Assembly (NCBI GenBank): GCA_030601485.1
Contig: JAUVTO010000004.1
Coordinates: 1-32,915, forward strand
Source: Desulfobacterales bacterium
GTDB taxonomy: Bacteria; Desulfobacterota; Desulfobacteria; Desulfobacterales; UBA11574
DNA length: 32,915 nt
Direction of reading: 5' to 3'
Both the position numbers and the translations under genes were made by a program. Under the pieces are notes generated by a model. It saw only the letters and a program-made list of their open reading frames with translations. It was not told the origin of the DNA and ran no database searches. Positions within the stretch are counted from its first letter, which is position 1. The number at the start of each line of letters is the position of its first letter. Shown here piece after piece: positions 18,884 to 28,116 of this stretch.

Positions 18884-21800
18884 TTAAACACTGATAGTTC
18901 TGGTTTTGCCGGGAATCACCGTAATATTTTTGCCAAGTATTGTTATGGGAACATTGTTTTTACCTTTTCCCTCCATTTTAACTTTTATGGTCTTTGGGGT
19001 AAATTCAAAATTGTACCATATTTTTCGGTGGAGGATCCGGAAGGCAAGACCGCTCCAGTGTTTCGGCAGATGCGGGTTTACCTTAATAACCTCGCCGGAA
19101 AGATCGATTCCGGCAAAATACCTGTAGATAACATCAAGTGTGCTTGCCATTACCCCGCAGTGTATCCCTTCTAAAGTCGTGCCACCCTGTGTGTCAAAAA
19201 TGTCGCTTTTCATGGCCTCCAGGAACCAGTCCCATGCCATATTGCCCGCATATATATATCCTGAGATAACTGCATGGACGACCTTGCTTAGCGTGGAACC
19301 GTGGCTGGTTCTCGTTTCGTAATATTCATAGTTGTTCTTCAGAAGTTTGATTGCATTATCCACCTTGTATCCCAAACTGTTAAGGATTGTTTTCACTGCC
19401 TCAGGACCCAGCACATAAAATATCATGAGAACATCAGCCTGCTTTGCAAGCTTGTATTTGTCCGGGGAATCTCCTTCGGCTCTTATAATGCGGTCCAGGC
19501 GGTGGATATCGCCATATTTGTTACGATAGTGATTCCAGTCAAGTTCCATCAGGTCCATGTATCCGTCAAACTGGCTGATGATCCCTTGTTTTGTAATTAT
19601 TACATTCAAATTGCCGGCAATATCTTTCCATCTGTTGATCTCGTCGGTGTTGAATCCGATCTTTTGGCTAAGACCGGCCAACGCTTTGGGTCCGAGGCCT
19701 TCAACAAGCTTTAGAGCCTTTTTAAGAAGCCATATCACCATTACATTTGTATAGGCGTTATCCTTCAGCCCGTGTGATTTCGAACCGGGAAGTTTTTCGT
19801 GAAATTCGTCCGGCCCCATTACCCCCTCAATGTGATATTTCCCTGTATCAGCATCAAAGCATGCGATGCTTGACCAAAACCTGGCGATTTCAAGCATAAC
19901 CTCGGCGCCAAAATCTATCAGGAATTTTCTGTCGCCGGTATCAGCAACATATTTCCAGATGTTGTAGAAAACCGCAATTGATACGTGTCTCTGCCTGCGA
20001 CTTAAGTCCGGACCCCATGTGTGATTTGCCGGGTTGTAATGAATCTCCTGGGTTTCCTCGCTTCCGTCATCAGCGGTTTGCCACGGATACATCGCGCCGT
20101 TGTATCCGTTCTGTTTGGCATATTTTTTAGCGGCGCCAAGACGTCTGTGTCTGTATTTCAGTAAAGCGCGGGTGATTTCCGGAAAATGAAGATTAAAAAA
20201 GGGCAGGATAAAGAGCTCGTCCCAGAATATATGCCCCCGGTATGCCTCACCGTGAAGCCCGCGAGCTGTGAAACCGGCGTCGATGTTCACATTATTGGGT
20301 GATCCGGATACAAGAAGGTGATAGATGTGCAGTCGTGCTGTCATTTGAACAAACCTGTCGCCGCTGATTTTGATGTCTGCGTTATTCCAGATAGCCTTCC
20401 ATGCTTTTTTATGCGGTCTGAAAACATCACTAAAGTTTTTGACCTTTTTCAGAGCATCCGCCGATGCCTTTCTGGGATTTGAAACACCCGGGTCAAGGGA
20501 AGTATAGATGCTTACGATTTTTTCAATCGTATATGTTGAGTTCTCCTTGGCAGCCACAGTTATCTCTTCGGCGATTTTCGCAATCGATTTTTTTCGGTAT
20601 ATTGTCTTTGTAAGACCAAGCGGCTTTCCGTTTTCATAAACATGTGTCGCGGCGCTCATGACAATCTGGTACTTCGAGCGGTTTGTCCGGACGTGGAGAA
20701 ATATTCCATCCCCGGTCTTCCCATGGGCAACTCCAGCCAGGTGTTTTGATTTCAAATCGCGGTAACGGGCAACACCGTCATTTACTACGGTTCCGTCAAG
20801 GGATGATCGAATTGTTATTGATTCAGAGTAATTGACAGGGATAAATTCATATTTTATTGCGCAGATGTGCGGGATTGCCATACTTGCTATCCTGCTGCTG
20901 CGTATCCTTGTAATCCTTCCAAGGTTATCCTTGCACACCAGTGATCTTTCCATCACACCCTCGAGCATGTTCAGGTTCTGGGTATAACTTAAAAGCTCCA
21001 TACGCGCAGGACTTATAAACGGCCCGGAGCCGATTTTCATTTCAATAAGAAGCCAGTTCGGACAGTTGACAAAATCGTTGTTGTAAATGTTCTTGCCCTG
21101 TATTTTTGTGGCAATTTTGTTATACATTCCGGCGATATAAGTGCCGGGATAATGTATATCTGATGCCCGTTCTCCCTCGAAACATCCCCTTGTTCCCAAG
21201 TATCCGTTTCCTACGGTGCAGAGTGTTTCTCTCAACTTTTCATCTTTCGGGTCAAAGCTGTTGTATGTCAGGTTCCAGCCATCATGCTCAATACCTTTAT
21301 CAAACCAGTCCACTATGTCCCGGTATGTAATTTCGCTGAGATCGCCCACAACAAGGTCTGCGCCGTTTTGCCGGAGTGTTTCACCGTTAACGCCTCTGGC
21401 TATACCCAGCGTCAGGCCGAAATTGCCGTTTCGTCCGGCCTGAACCCCGGAAATGGCGTCCTCGACAACCACGCATTCTCCGGGCAGAAGGCCGAGATTT
21501 TCAGCAGCTGTCACAAAAATATCCGGATCAGGCTTTCCTTTGAGTTTGAGTTTGTACGATACAATTCCGTCAACATTTGTTTCAAAAAGGTTTTCAATTT
21601 TTGCAAGCTTAAGGATCAAAGCACAGTTCTTGCTGGAAGAGGCCACGCCTATTTTAATGCCTTTTTTCTTAAGACTTTTAACGAATTTTATGGAGGTCTC
21701 GAAAACGTCAGGTCCTTCCCGTCGAAGCACCTTCTGGAAATCCAGGTTTTTCTTGTTCCCCAGCCCGCAGATGGTTTTTCTGTCAGGCGGGTCGTCATGG

Positions 21801-22051
21801 TCGCCAAAAGGCAATTTTATATTTCTGGATTCAAGGAAGCTTTTTACGCCTTCCATTCTGGGTTTGCCGTCAACATATTGCAGGTAATCGACTTCAGGAT
21901 CAAATGGCACAAAAGGCCTGTTTTCGCTCTTTGCAGTCTTCTTAAGAAAAACATTGAACATGCTTTCCCATGCAAGACCGTGCACACGTGCCGTACCCGT
22001 AATAACTCCGTCCAGATCAAAAATTACACCCTTAAACTGTGTTGACGCCAT
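18884..22051 (-). CDS. fusion of N-terminal HAD beta-phosphoglucomutase-like domain and C-terminal GH65 disaccharide phosphorylase
   Basis: FKGVIFDLDGVITGTARVHGLAWE ... GIKIGVASSSKNC ... GECVVVEDAISGVQAGRNG (beta-PGM); YNSFDPKDEKLRETLCTVGNGYLGTRG ... DAGFTARGLHGEAYRGHIFWDELFILPFF ... GVMGPDEFHE ... GTTLEGIHCGVMASTLDVIYRYFAG (GH65). Confidence 0.95.
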   Translation of the reverse strand: MASTQFKGVIFDLDGVITGTARVHGLAWESMFNVFLKKTAKSENRPFVPFDPEVDYLQYVDGKPRMEGVKSFLESRNIKLPFGDHDDPPDRKTICGLGNKKNLDFQKVLRREGPDVFETSIKFVKSLKKKGIKIGVASSSKNCALILKLAKIENLFETNVDGIVSYKLKLKGKPDPDIFVTAAENLGLLPGECVVVEDAISGVQAGRNGNFGLTLGIARGVNGETLRQNGADLVVGDLSEITYRDIVDWFDKGIEHDGWNLTYNSFDPKDEKLRETLCTVGNGYLGTRGCFEGERASDIHYPGTYIAGMYNKIATKIQGKNIYNNDFVNCPNWLLIEMKIGSGPFISPARMELLSYTQNLNMLEGVMERSLVCKDNLGRITRIRSSRIASMAIPHICAIKYEFIPVNYSESITIRSSLDGTVVNDGVARYRDLKSKHLAGVAHGKTGDGIFLHVRTNRSKYQIVMSAATHVYENGKPLGLTKTIYRKKSIAKIAEEITVAAKENSTYTIEKIVSIYTSLDPGVSNPRKASADALKKVKNFSDVFRPHKKAWKAIWNNADIKISGDRFVQMTARLHIYHLLVSGSPNNVNIDAGFTARGLHGEAYRGHIFWDELFILPFFNLHFPEITRALLKYRHRRLGAAKKYAKQNGYNGAMYPWQTADDGSEETQEIHYNPANHTWGPDLSRRQRHVSIAVFYNIWKYVADTGDRKFLIDFGAEVMLEIARFWSSIACFDADTGKYHIEGVMGPDEFHEKLPGSKSHGLKDNAYTNVMVIWLLKKALKLVEGLGPKALAGLSQKIGFNTDEINRWKDIAGNLNVIITKQGIISQFDGYMDLMELDWNHYRNKYGDIHRLDRIIRAEGDSPDKYKLAKQADVLMIFYVLGPEAVKTILNSLGYKVDNAIKLLKNNYEYYETRTSHGSTLSKVVHAVISGYIYAGNMAWDWFLEAMKSDIFDTQGGTTLEGIHCGVMASTLDVIYRYFAGIDLSGEVIKVNPHLPKHWSGLAFRILHRKIWYNFEFTPKTIKVKMEGKGKNNVPITILGKNITVIPGKTRTISV

Positions 22052-22084
22052 GGCTTACTCCTTTGCCCAACGTTTGAAAGATTA

Positions 22085-22216
22085 ACGGTCTCGTAAAAAG
22101 TCGAAAAACACCCTTTTTTGTCATTCCGGCGAAAGCCGGAATCCAGTAAATTCAATGGCTTCTGGATGCCGGATCAAGTCCGGCATGACGGTTTTAGGAC
22201 TTTTTACGAGTTCATC
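22085..22216. repeat. related element, copy B: same TIRs, interior made of tcattccggcgaaagccggaatccag-type repeat
   Basis: acggtctcgtaaaaagtc ... gactttttacgagttcatc; interior tcattccggcgaaagccggaatccag (22121-22146) opposed to ctggatgccggatcaagtccggcatga. Confidence 0.8.
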
Positions 22217-22221
22217 AAAGA

Positions 22222-23463
22222 TTATACGGACAACAAATTTAAAATTGTAACCAGCATATCAGGTTCCGGCACGATAACAGCGTTCGGGCATACCGCCGTG
22301 ACCCTGCCGGCAAGCTCTTTATCCTCTGTAACAAAAATGGACCATGTGTCGTCAGTTTTATTTATAGAGGCTTCTATCATCGGTATATCTGATGATGTAT
22401 CCCCGCAGATAAGATGCGGCCCTTCTGACATGTTAAGCCCTAATTCTGAATCAAGAAATTTTATCGAGTCCGCTTTGTCAAAATCCTTTGGCCCGGATTC
22501 AGAGTCTTCGATGGTGAGAATTATTTCAATATCAAGGCCGGTATCCTCAATTCTGAAATTTCTGTTTTCCGGATCAATATCTGACACAAGACTTCTAATC
22601 CTTTTAAGCAATGCCTCTGATTCATCTTCAGAAACAGACCTGCTGATATCCTGGCGCGCTATTGTTGTCTGGCCAAACTTCAACTGCAGCCCGGAACCTA
22701 TCAGGGAGAACTGCTCAAAAGACGGTTCTTGCAGAAGAGCGCTGAGCTTTTGATTAAGCCTGTCAATAAGCTCCTGCTTTTTATCATCTATGGGATAGGT
22801 TCTCCGGTTTCCGGAAAGGTCGATAAATTCTCTGCCTTTTGAAGCTGCATAAATAATAGTCTTTTCAGGATTAACACTGACATCAACGATACCCGGATCT
22901 TTCAGAGGGGCGGAGGTTATTATAATAGGATTTTTCGCTCTTTTTTTTGCGAATCTGGTAAGAAAAACGGCATTGTAAATTGACTGAACCGAAGACCGAT
23001 ATCTGCCGCAGTAATTGTTTATTGTTCCGTCCCGGTCAGTAATAAAACAATTGAATCTTAGACCGGTGAGTTTATTCAAACCGTTGTCCACATGCTTTTG
23101 GAACCCGACATGAAGACTGGAAAGATAGTCAATGAATGCTTCTTCACCATTTTCAAGGTAAAAGATGTCCTTTTCCAGTTCTGTGATCTCATAAGTCAGG
23201 TCCACTTCAATCTTTTTTGAAATATTCCGCATGGAATCATCGAGGTAGAGGATTTTTTTTTCGTTTTCAGAGCGGATGCCGTTAAGCGATGCAAGGAAGT
23301 TTTTCAGGGATTTTATCCAGTCAGGCGAAATTTGACGGTTCATGACAATGTTTTCAACAACTTTAAACCGAATGCCTCTTGTTCGGGCCATAAGATTGTA
23401 AAATTGCTTTAATGTGGGCTTCATTTGATTGTTGATAAGTTCTCCTTCTTTTATAACGTTCAA
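22222..23463 (-). CDS. HAD-family phosphatase resembling trehalose-6-phosphate phosphatase, with N-terminal extension
   Basis: CFITDRDGTINNYCGRYRSS HAD motif I; IIITSAPLKD; HLICGDTSSDIPMIEASI motif IV; start could be 23424 (MKPTLKQFYN). Confidence 0.72.
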   Translation of the reverse strand: MNVIKEGELINNQMKPTLKQFYNLMARTRGIRFKVVENIVMNRQISPDWIKSLKNFLASLNGIRSENEKKILYLDDSMRNISKKIEVDLTYEITELEKDIFYLENGEEAFIDYLSSLHVGFQKHVDNGLNKLTGLRFNCFITDRDGTINNYCGRYRSSVQSIYNAVFLTRFAKKRAKNPIIITSAPLKDPGIVDVSVNPEKTIIYAASKGREFIDLSGNRRTYPIDDKKQELIDRLNQKLSALLQEPSFEQFSLIGSGLQLKFGQTTIARQDISRSVSEDESEALLKRIRSLVSDIDPENRNFRIEDTGLDIEIILTIEDSESGPKDFDKADSIKFLDSELGLNMSEGPHLICGDTSSDIPMIEASINKTDDTWSIFVTEDKELAGRVTAVCPNAVIVPEPDMLVTILNLLSV

Positions 23464-23637
23464 ATATCTTTGAAAAACGGATTCTTAAATTCTCAAAAAA
23501 ACGCATGGGTAAAAAGTCTTTTGCGAGCACCTTTGACCATTTTGAGAAAATTCAAAGGTCCGTTTGCTTAACTAATAATAGCAGAATCGTCAAACAAATA
23601 AAATCATCCAAAATTCACCGCTAAATAAACGTCTCGG

Positions 23638-23682
23638 AGATTCTACAGGGGATTTGAACCCCTGCTGCCGGCGTGAAAGGCT
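23638..23682 (-). pseudogene. tRNA-Glu(TTC)-like 3'-half fragment
   Basis: Reverse complement gag-cctttcac-gccggcagc-aggggttcaaatcccct-gtagaat: anticodon loop CTTTCAC, intact T-arm; no matching 5' half upstream. Confidence 0.6.
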
Positions 23683-23849
23683 CAAATTAAAAAAAAGTTT
23701 AAAGAAAACTGTAAAGAGATAACTTGCCGTGGATAAGAAAACAATCCTGAATTTTAATTTTGTCGGTGGACGGAGATGATTTAATAATTGTCAAAAATAA
23801 TATTTACTTGACCTGATACCAGAAAAATATGATATTTGTATATTAATCG

Positions 23850-24128
23850 TTGTTAGTTGCCGCATGCCAGGTAGTGATAGGGGACGCACGAGAAATCGGC
23901 GAGCGTGTCGGCATCAGGCTGGACACCGCCAACAAACTGTGCCAGTCTGTTTCGAATCCAGCTGACGAAATCGCTGAAGTGTTCTTAGATGAAGTTCCGG
24001 ACATGGTGGAGGCGTTTGGCAATGACACCAAACGATCTCATCCGCTACCCTCTATGACCGAACACGGGGTTTCGCTGCCACAGTCCGGCACAATTCACTT
24101 TCAAACAAGGAGAAACAGATATGGGTGA
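23850..24128 (+). CDS. hypothetical protein (TTG start), weak call
   Basis: 92-aa ORF with coding-like composition (IGERVGIRLDTANKLCQSVSNPADEIAEVFLDEVPDMVEAFGND) overlapping the start of the next small ORF by 8 nt; no recognised family. Confidence 0.35.
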   Translation: MLVAACQVVIGDAREIGERVGIRLDTANKLCQSVSNPADEIAEVFLDEVPDMVEAFGNDTKRSHPLPSMTEHGVSLPQSGTIHFQTRRNRYG

Positions 24129-24225
24129 TAAGGGGAAAAAAGACAAAGGCAAAAGAGAACAACAGAAAAAGGCTCAGCTTAATCCAAAGGAAAAACGAAA
24201 ATTGAAAAAAGAAAAGAAGAAATAA
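24121..24225 (+). CDS. 34-aa highly basic Lys-rich small protein
   Basis: Below the ORF-track length cut-off: MGDKGKKDKGKREQQKKAQLNPKEKRKLKKEKKK*, preceded by acaaggagaaacagat RBS and followed at once by a terminator. Confidence 0.7.
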   Translation: MGDKGKKDKGKREQQKKAQLNPKEKRKLKKEKKK

Positions 24226-24257
24226 CTAAGGCAAAGACTGAAGCCTTTGCCTTAGTT
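24224..24257 (+). terminator. strong hairpin terminator
   Basis: aactaaggcaaag (24224-24236) / ctttgccttagtt (24245-24257), 13-bp perfect stem, 8-nt loop. Confidence 0.75.
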
Positions 24258-24326
24258 AATAGATTGAAAATGGGGCCTTCCGTTAAAATTTGGTGAAATG
24301 CCCTTTTTAAAATCAAAAATGTAAAA

Positions 24327-24527
24327 TTAAACCACAGTGACATTTACTGCGGCAGGACCTTTTTGACCCTGCTCAATGTCAAAGGTAACACTGTCGCCTT
24401 CATCAAGAGCCTTGAAACCGGTTGCATTGATTCCTGAATGATGAACAAATACATCCGGACCATCTTCCTGCTCAATGAAGCCATAGCCTTTGCTGCTATT
24501 AAACCATTTTACAATTCCATTAGTCAT
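24327..24527 (-). CDS. cold shock domain protein (CspA family)
   Basis: [63 protein letters not shown]. Confidence 0.97.
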   Translation of the reverse strand: MTNGIVKWFNSSKGYGFIEQEDGPDVFVHHSGINATGFKALDEGDSVTFDIEQGQKGPAAVNVTVV

Positions 24528-24791
24528 AGTGACACCCTCCTTTCAAAAAAATTCTCATAGTTCCAAACTGCAGGTTGCCGCTTTGACAAATGGATCTTTC
24601 CTTCAGAACGAAACCGGTCTGCCAATTAAGAACAGGCCTTTATTGATTATTTGAATAATAAGATATTGTTGAACAAAGTCAAGCTGATTATAAGATTATT
24701 TTTTGCTGAGGATTTTGGACAAGCACATGAAACTTTTGTGCCTCAAGTAGCTTCTATCATTTTAAAAATTCCGGAGCCTGAAATGCGAGGG

Positions 24792-26309
24792 TTACGAGAT
24801 AAAAAGATCTTTAGTAGAAAAGTTGGGGTCACTCGTGAGGTTCACGCCGAGTCGCCTCAATCCGGCCTCATCCCCCGGTGTAGGAATATGGGTCATATGG
24901 ACTTCACACCCCTGGAGTTCCTCCAATTTTTCCATGGCTAACTGGGCGGCAGGATTGGCGGTCGCGCTGATACTGAGGGAAATGAGGGTTTCCACCAGGT
25001 CGAGGCTGAGGGTCTTTTCATTGAGCACCTTGGTTTTGAGATTTCGAACCGACTCGACGATGTTGGGCGGGAGCAATTTAATCTTATCCGGGATTTCGGC
25101 TAAATGCTTGATGGCGTGTAAAATAAGGCTTGAAGCCGCGTGAAATTGCGGCGAGTTGTTTCCGGTCACAATGATGCCGTTTCCGAGGTCGATGGCCGCT
25201 CCGCAAAAAATACCTTCGTTGCCTTTGCCGCTCTCCTGGCCTTTTATGGCCGCGGTGCGCGCCGGTTCGACCACTCGCCGGTATTCCAGCTCCAGGTTGA
25301 AGTCTTTAATCAAAAGTTCTACCCGTTGAACCGTTTCTTTGTCCGTCAAACCCATGACATATTCGCACCGATAGCGGAAATACCGCCGAATAACTTCCTG
25401 TTTGGCAGCTTCCTGTGTCGCTTCATCGTCCGTGATGGCAAAACCGGCGCGATTGACCCCCATATCCGTGGGGGATTTGTAAAACGGCTCGTCACCCATT
25501 ATTTTTTTTAATATTCGTTTCAGAACAGGGAACACCTCTACGTCACGATTGTAGTTGACCGTCTTCTGATTATAAGCCTCCAGATGAAAAGGATCTATCA
25601 GGTTAAAATCCCTGATATCAGCGGTGGCGGCTTCATAGGCCACATTCACCGGGTGCTTGAGAGGTAGATTCCAGATCGGGAAGGTTTCGAACTTGGCGTA
25701 GCCCGCGAAAATGCCCCGTTTGTATTCATGGTATACCTGAGAAAGGGAGGTAGCCAGTTTTCCACTGCCAGGTCCGGGACCGGTCACGATAACCAGGGGT
25801 TTATCGGTTTCAATATATTCATTGGCGCCGTATCCCTCATCGCTGACGATCAGATCGATATCCGTAGGATACCCCTTGGTGTATTGATGGGTGTAAACCC
25901 GAATGTTTCTTCTTTCCAGTTTATGTTTAAACTGCAGGGCCGACGGCTGGTTTTCAAAACGGGTAATTACAACTCCTAAAACGTCGATTCCCCAACCCCG
26001 GAGATCATCGATTAGTTTGAGGGCGTCGGAATCGTAGGTGATGCCGAAATCAGCCCGTATTTTTTTCCTTTCGATATCGCCGGCATAAATGCAAAGCAGA
26101 ATGTCGGCCTTGTCTTTTAACGCTTGAAGAAGCCTCATTTTTACATTGGGATCATAGCCCGGCAACACCCGGGACGCATGATAGTCAAATAAAAGCTTGC
26201 CGCCGAATTCAAGGTAGAGATTATTGTCAAATTTTTTTGCACGTTCAAGAATTTCAGATATTTGCTCCTGGATATATTTCTCATTGTCAAACGCCGTATT
26301 CGCTGCCAT
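24792..26309 (-). CDS. DUF1846 domain-containing protein
   Basis: 505-aa protein; FDNEKYIQEQISEILERAKKFDNNLYLEFGGKLLFDYHASRVLPGYDPNVKMRLLQALKDKADILLCIYAGDIERKKIRADFGITY is recognisable DUF1846. Confidence 0.9.
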   Translation of the reverse strand: MAANTAFDNEKYIQEQISEILERAKKFDNNLYLEFGGKLLFDYHASRVLPGYDPNVKMRLLQALKDKADILLCIYAGDIERKKIRADFGITYDSDALKLIDDLRGWGIDVLGVVITRFENQPSALQFKHKLERRNIRVYTHQYTKGYPTDIDLIVSDEGYGANEYIETDKPLVIVTGPGPGSGKLATSLSQVYHEYKRGIFAGYAKFETFPIWNLPLKHPVNVAYEAATADIRDFNLIDPFHLEAYNQKTVNYNRDVEVFPVLKRILKKIMGDEPFYKSPTDMGVNRAGFAITDDEATQEAAKQEVIRRYFRYRCEYVMGLTDKETVQRVELLIKDFNLELEYRRVVEPARTAAIKGQESGKGNEGIFCGAAIDLGNGIIVTGNNSPQFHAASSLILHAIKHLAEIPDKIKLLPPNIVESVRNLKTKVLNEKTLSLDLVETLISLSISATANPAAQLAMEKLEELQGCEVHMTHIPTPGDEAGLRRLGVNLTSDPNFSTKDLFIS

Positions 26310-26391
26310 GCTCTCTTCCTTATTCTATTTTAGAATCATAAACATCAACTTTACCCGAAGGGATTTTTTTATCCCATGAAATATTGATGAA

Positions 26392-26536
26392 CTCGTAAAA
26401 ACTCCGATTTAGACGGTTTCGTAAAAAGTTCAAATTCAAGGCGTGCAAATTTTGTAATCATGAGGCGTACTTATCGTACGTTGAATGATTACGAAATGCA
26501 GCACAACGCAGAAGTTGGGCTTTTTACGAGACCGTC
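26392..26536 (-). repeat. MITE-like palindromic element, copy C (inverted relative to copy A)
   Basis: gacggtttcgtaaaaagttcaaattcaaggcgtgcaaattttgtaatcatgaggcgtac...gcagaagttgggctttttacgagaccgtc; about 122/125 identical to the reverse complement of 9560-9684. Confidence 0.9.
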
Positions 26537-26862
26537 AAATATTTATCAACAAACGTTTTAAGTGTGGCTAACAATAAAATCAATATTTATTTAAAACTTA
26601 ACATAATTGGGTTCACATCTTGACGCAAGAAATGGGATATATGTACTGGAAATTGAGGTGCTTGAACCTGTGATGATGGTAAGTTAGGTTTTGACAAGCC
26701 AGATTTTCATGGGGTTTATTTCAATATATCTTGACGTTGACTAAAAAACTTGGAGGTTGTGTTTTTAGATATCAAGAGATAACAATCTGTCAACTGATGT
26801 CGTGACTCGGTTTTAGGTCTGTCAATTCAATCATAGGTCAGGACATGTAAAAATACAGACAA

Positions 26863-26903
26863 ATAGACATCCTTTCTCACCCAAAAATGGAAAGGATGTC
26901 TAT
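26863..26903 (-). terminator. perfect hairpin, likely terminator of the repeat lipoprotein gene
   Basis: atagacatcctttc (26863-26876) / gaaaggatgtctat (26890-26903), 14-bp perfect stem; T-containing tract follows on the minus strand. Confidence 0.6.
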
Positions 26904-26961
26904 GAATCACACACAGTAAGGAGTCATTTTCTTTAACAGAACGATACAGTACGTGACTCCA

Positions 26962-27264
26962 TCACTCCATCTTCTCTTTTGCCGTCTCAGTAGTTTCTTC
27001 AGCCTTCTCTTTTGCCATTTCGGTAGTTTCTTCGACCTTCTCTTTTGCCATCTCAGTAGTTTCTTCGGCCTTCTCTTTTACCATTTCGGTAGTTTCTTCG
27101 GCCTTCTCTTTTGCCATCTCCGTAGTCTCTTCGGCCTTCTCTTTTACCATCTCAGTTGCTTTTTCAGATTCACTGACGGTTGCTTTTTCAGTTTTATCGC
27201 CCTGCCCACACGCAACGAAAACCAATAGGCAGATTATACTCAGTAAAAGTGCAGCATGTTTCAT
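26962..27264 (-). CDS. putative lipoprotein with 11-residue tandem repeats
   Basis: LLSIICLLVFVACGQGDK lipobox; EMVKEKAEETT/EMAKEKAEETT units repeated about five times. Confidence 0.75.
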   Translation of the reverse strand: MKHAALLLSIICLLVFVACGQGDKTEKATVSESEKATEMVKEKAEETTEMAKEKAEETTEMVKEKAEETTEMAKEKVEETTEMAKEKAEETTETAKEKME

Positions 27265-27715
27265 AATTCCTCCTCCTTGATAAAATTTAAAATAATTTGC
27301 CTGTCCGTAAATACATTATTAAAGTATTATAGTATATTTCTAAATGCAACTCTTTAATTGAGGGTGTTGATTGGTCCGCCTTCAAAAAAATAGGTGGTGT
27401 TAATATTATTGGGCAAGATAACTATTTAGAATTATATCAGATATATTTATCTGAAGAATTTGGCATGGTTTCTGCCTTATTGCTTTATAATAAAGAAAAA
27501 TCAAAACATGCTGTCTGTCTTAATTTATTATAATCCTGCTTTTAAATTTAACAGACTGGCTTCAGCTAATCGAAGTTATTGTGATATTTTTTTCAATAGA
27601 GACAAATCTTTTTATAGGGTTTGTCTTTTTTGGTTTTTTGTGGACATAATGCGATTAATCGACATAAATTGACTTCGGGTTGAGGTTTTGTCAAAATAGA
27701 TGAATCCTGCAATAT

Positions 27716-28018
27716 TTGATGGGTGAAAAGATGGAAAAAATATTTGATGGTAAAAAGAAGTTAAAATTGGGCACTGAAAAGAATCCCGCTATTGTTAATG
27801 TCAAAACAAAGAAAAGAATGAAAGAAGTCGCAAAGATTTTTGAAAAAAATGACTGGAAACATACAATTGAAGTAGACCGGGATAAACCGGAGGATATTAC
27901 CGATTTAGAAATATTATTGAATTGGCCGAAACCTAAAGAAGCCGAAAAGAAAGTTGGACGTAACGAGCCCTGCTCGTGTGGAAGCGGGAAAAAGTATAAA
28001 AAATGCTGCGGCAAATAA
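27716..28018 (+). CDS. SEC-C metal-binding motif protein (PBPRA1643-like)
   Basis: [24 protein letters not shown]-terminus; [28 protein letters not shown]-terminus. Confidence 0.88.
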   Translation: MMGEKMEKIFDGKKKLKLGTEKNPAIVNVKTKKRMKEVAKIFEKNDWKHTIEVDRDKPEDITDLEILLNWPKPKEAEKKVGRNEPCSCGSGKKYKKCCGK

Positions 28019-28062
28019 GACTATACTTAAAAAGGGAAAAAGTTGAGCAATTTAAATAAGTG

Positions 28063-28082
28063 CCACGGGCGTATGCCCGTGG
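28063..28082. repeat. perfect hairpin ccacgggc-gtat-gcccgtgg upstream of UPF0182 gene
   Basis: 8-bp stem, 4-nt loop; lies in the spurious N-terminal extension of the 28060 ORF. Confidence 0.7.
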
Positions 28083-28116
28083 ATGTCTACTTACCAATAT
28101 TGTTTTAAGGGGTGTT

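Noticed and set aside
21284-22045. 253-aa plus-strand ORF (and 21453-21887, 19301-19714)
   Set aside because: Antisense to the clearly coding HAD-GH65 gene; no family features.
22118-22753. 211-aa plus-strand ORF starting in repeat copy B
   Set aside because: Begins inside a palindromic repeat and then runs antisense to the TPP-like gene.
23843-24031. 62-aa minus-strand ORF
   Set aside because: Antisense to the 92-aa plus-strand ORF; Ser/Thr-rich shadow-like composition.
26953-27228. Plus-strand ORF rich in FGLLFCHLSSFF
   Set aside because: Shadow of the tandem repeat in the minus-strand lipoprotein gene.
27691-28014. 107-aa minus-strand ORF
   Set aside because: Antisense to the SEC-C protein, which has the diagnostic [13 protein letters not shown] motif.
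28060-28116. N-terminal extension MPRAYARGCLLTNIVLRGV of UPF0182
   Set aside because: Arises from translation of the ccacgggcgtatgcccgtgg hairpin; ATG at 28117 with an 'aagggg' RBS fits better.
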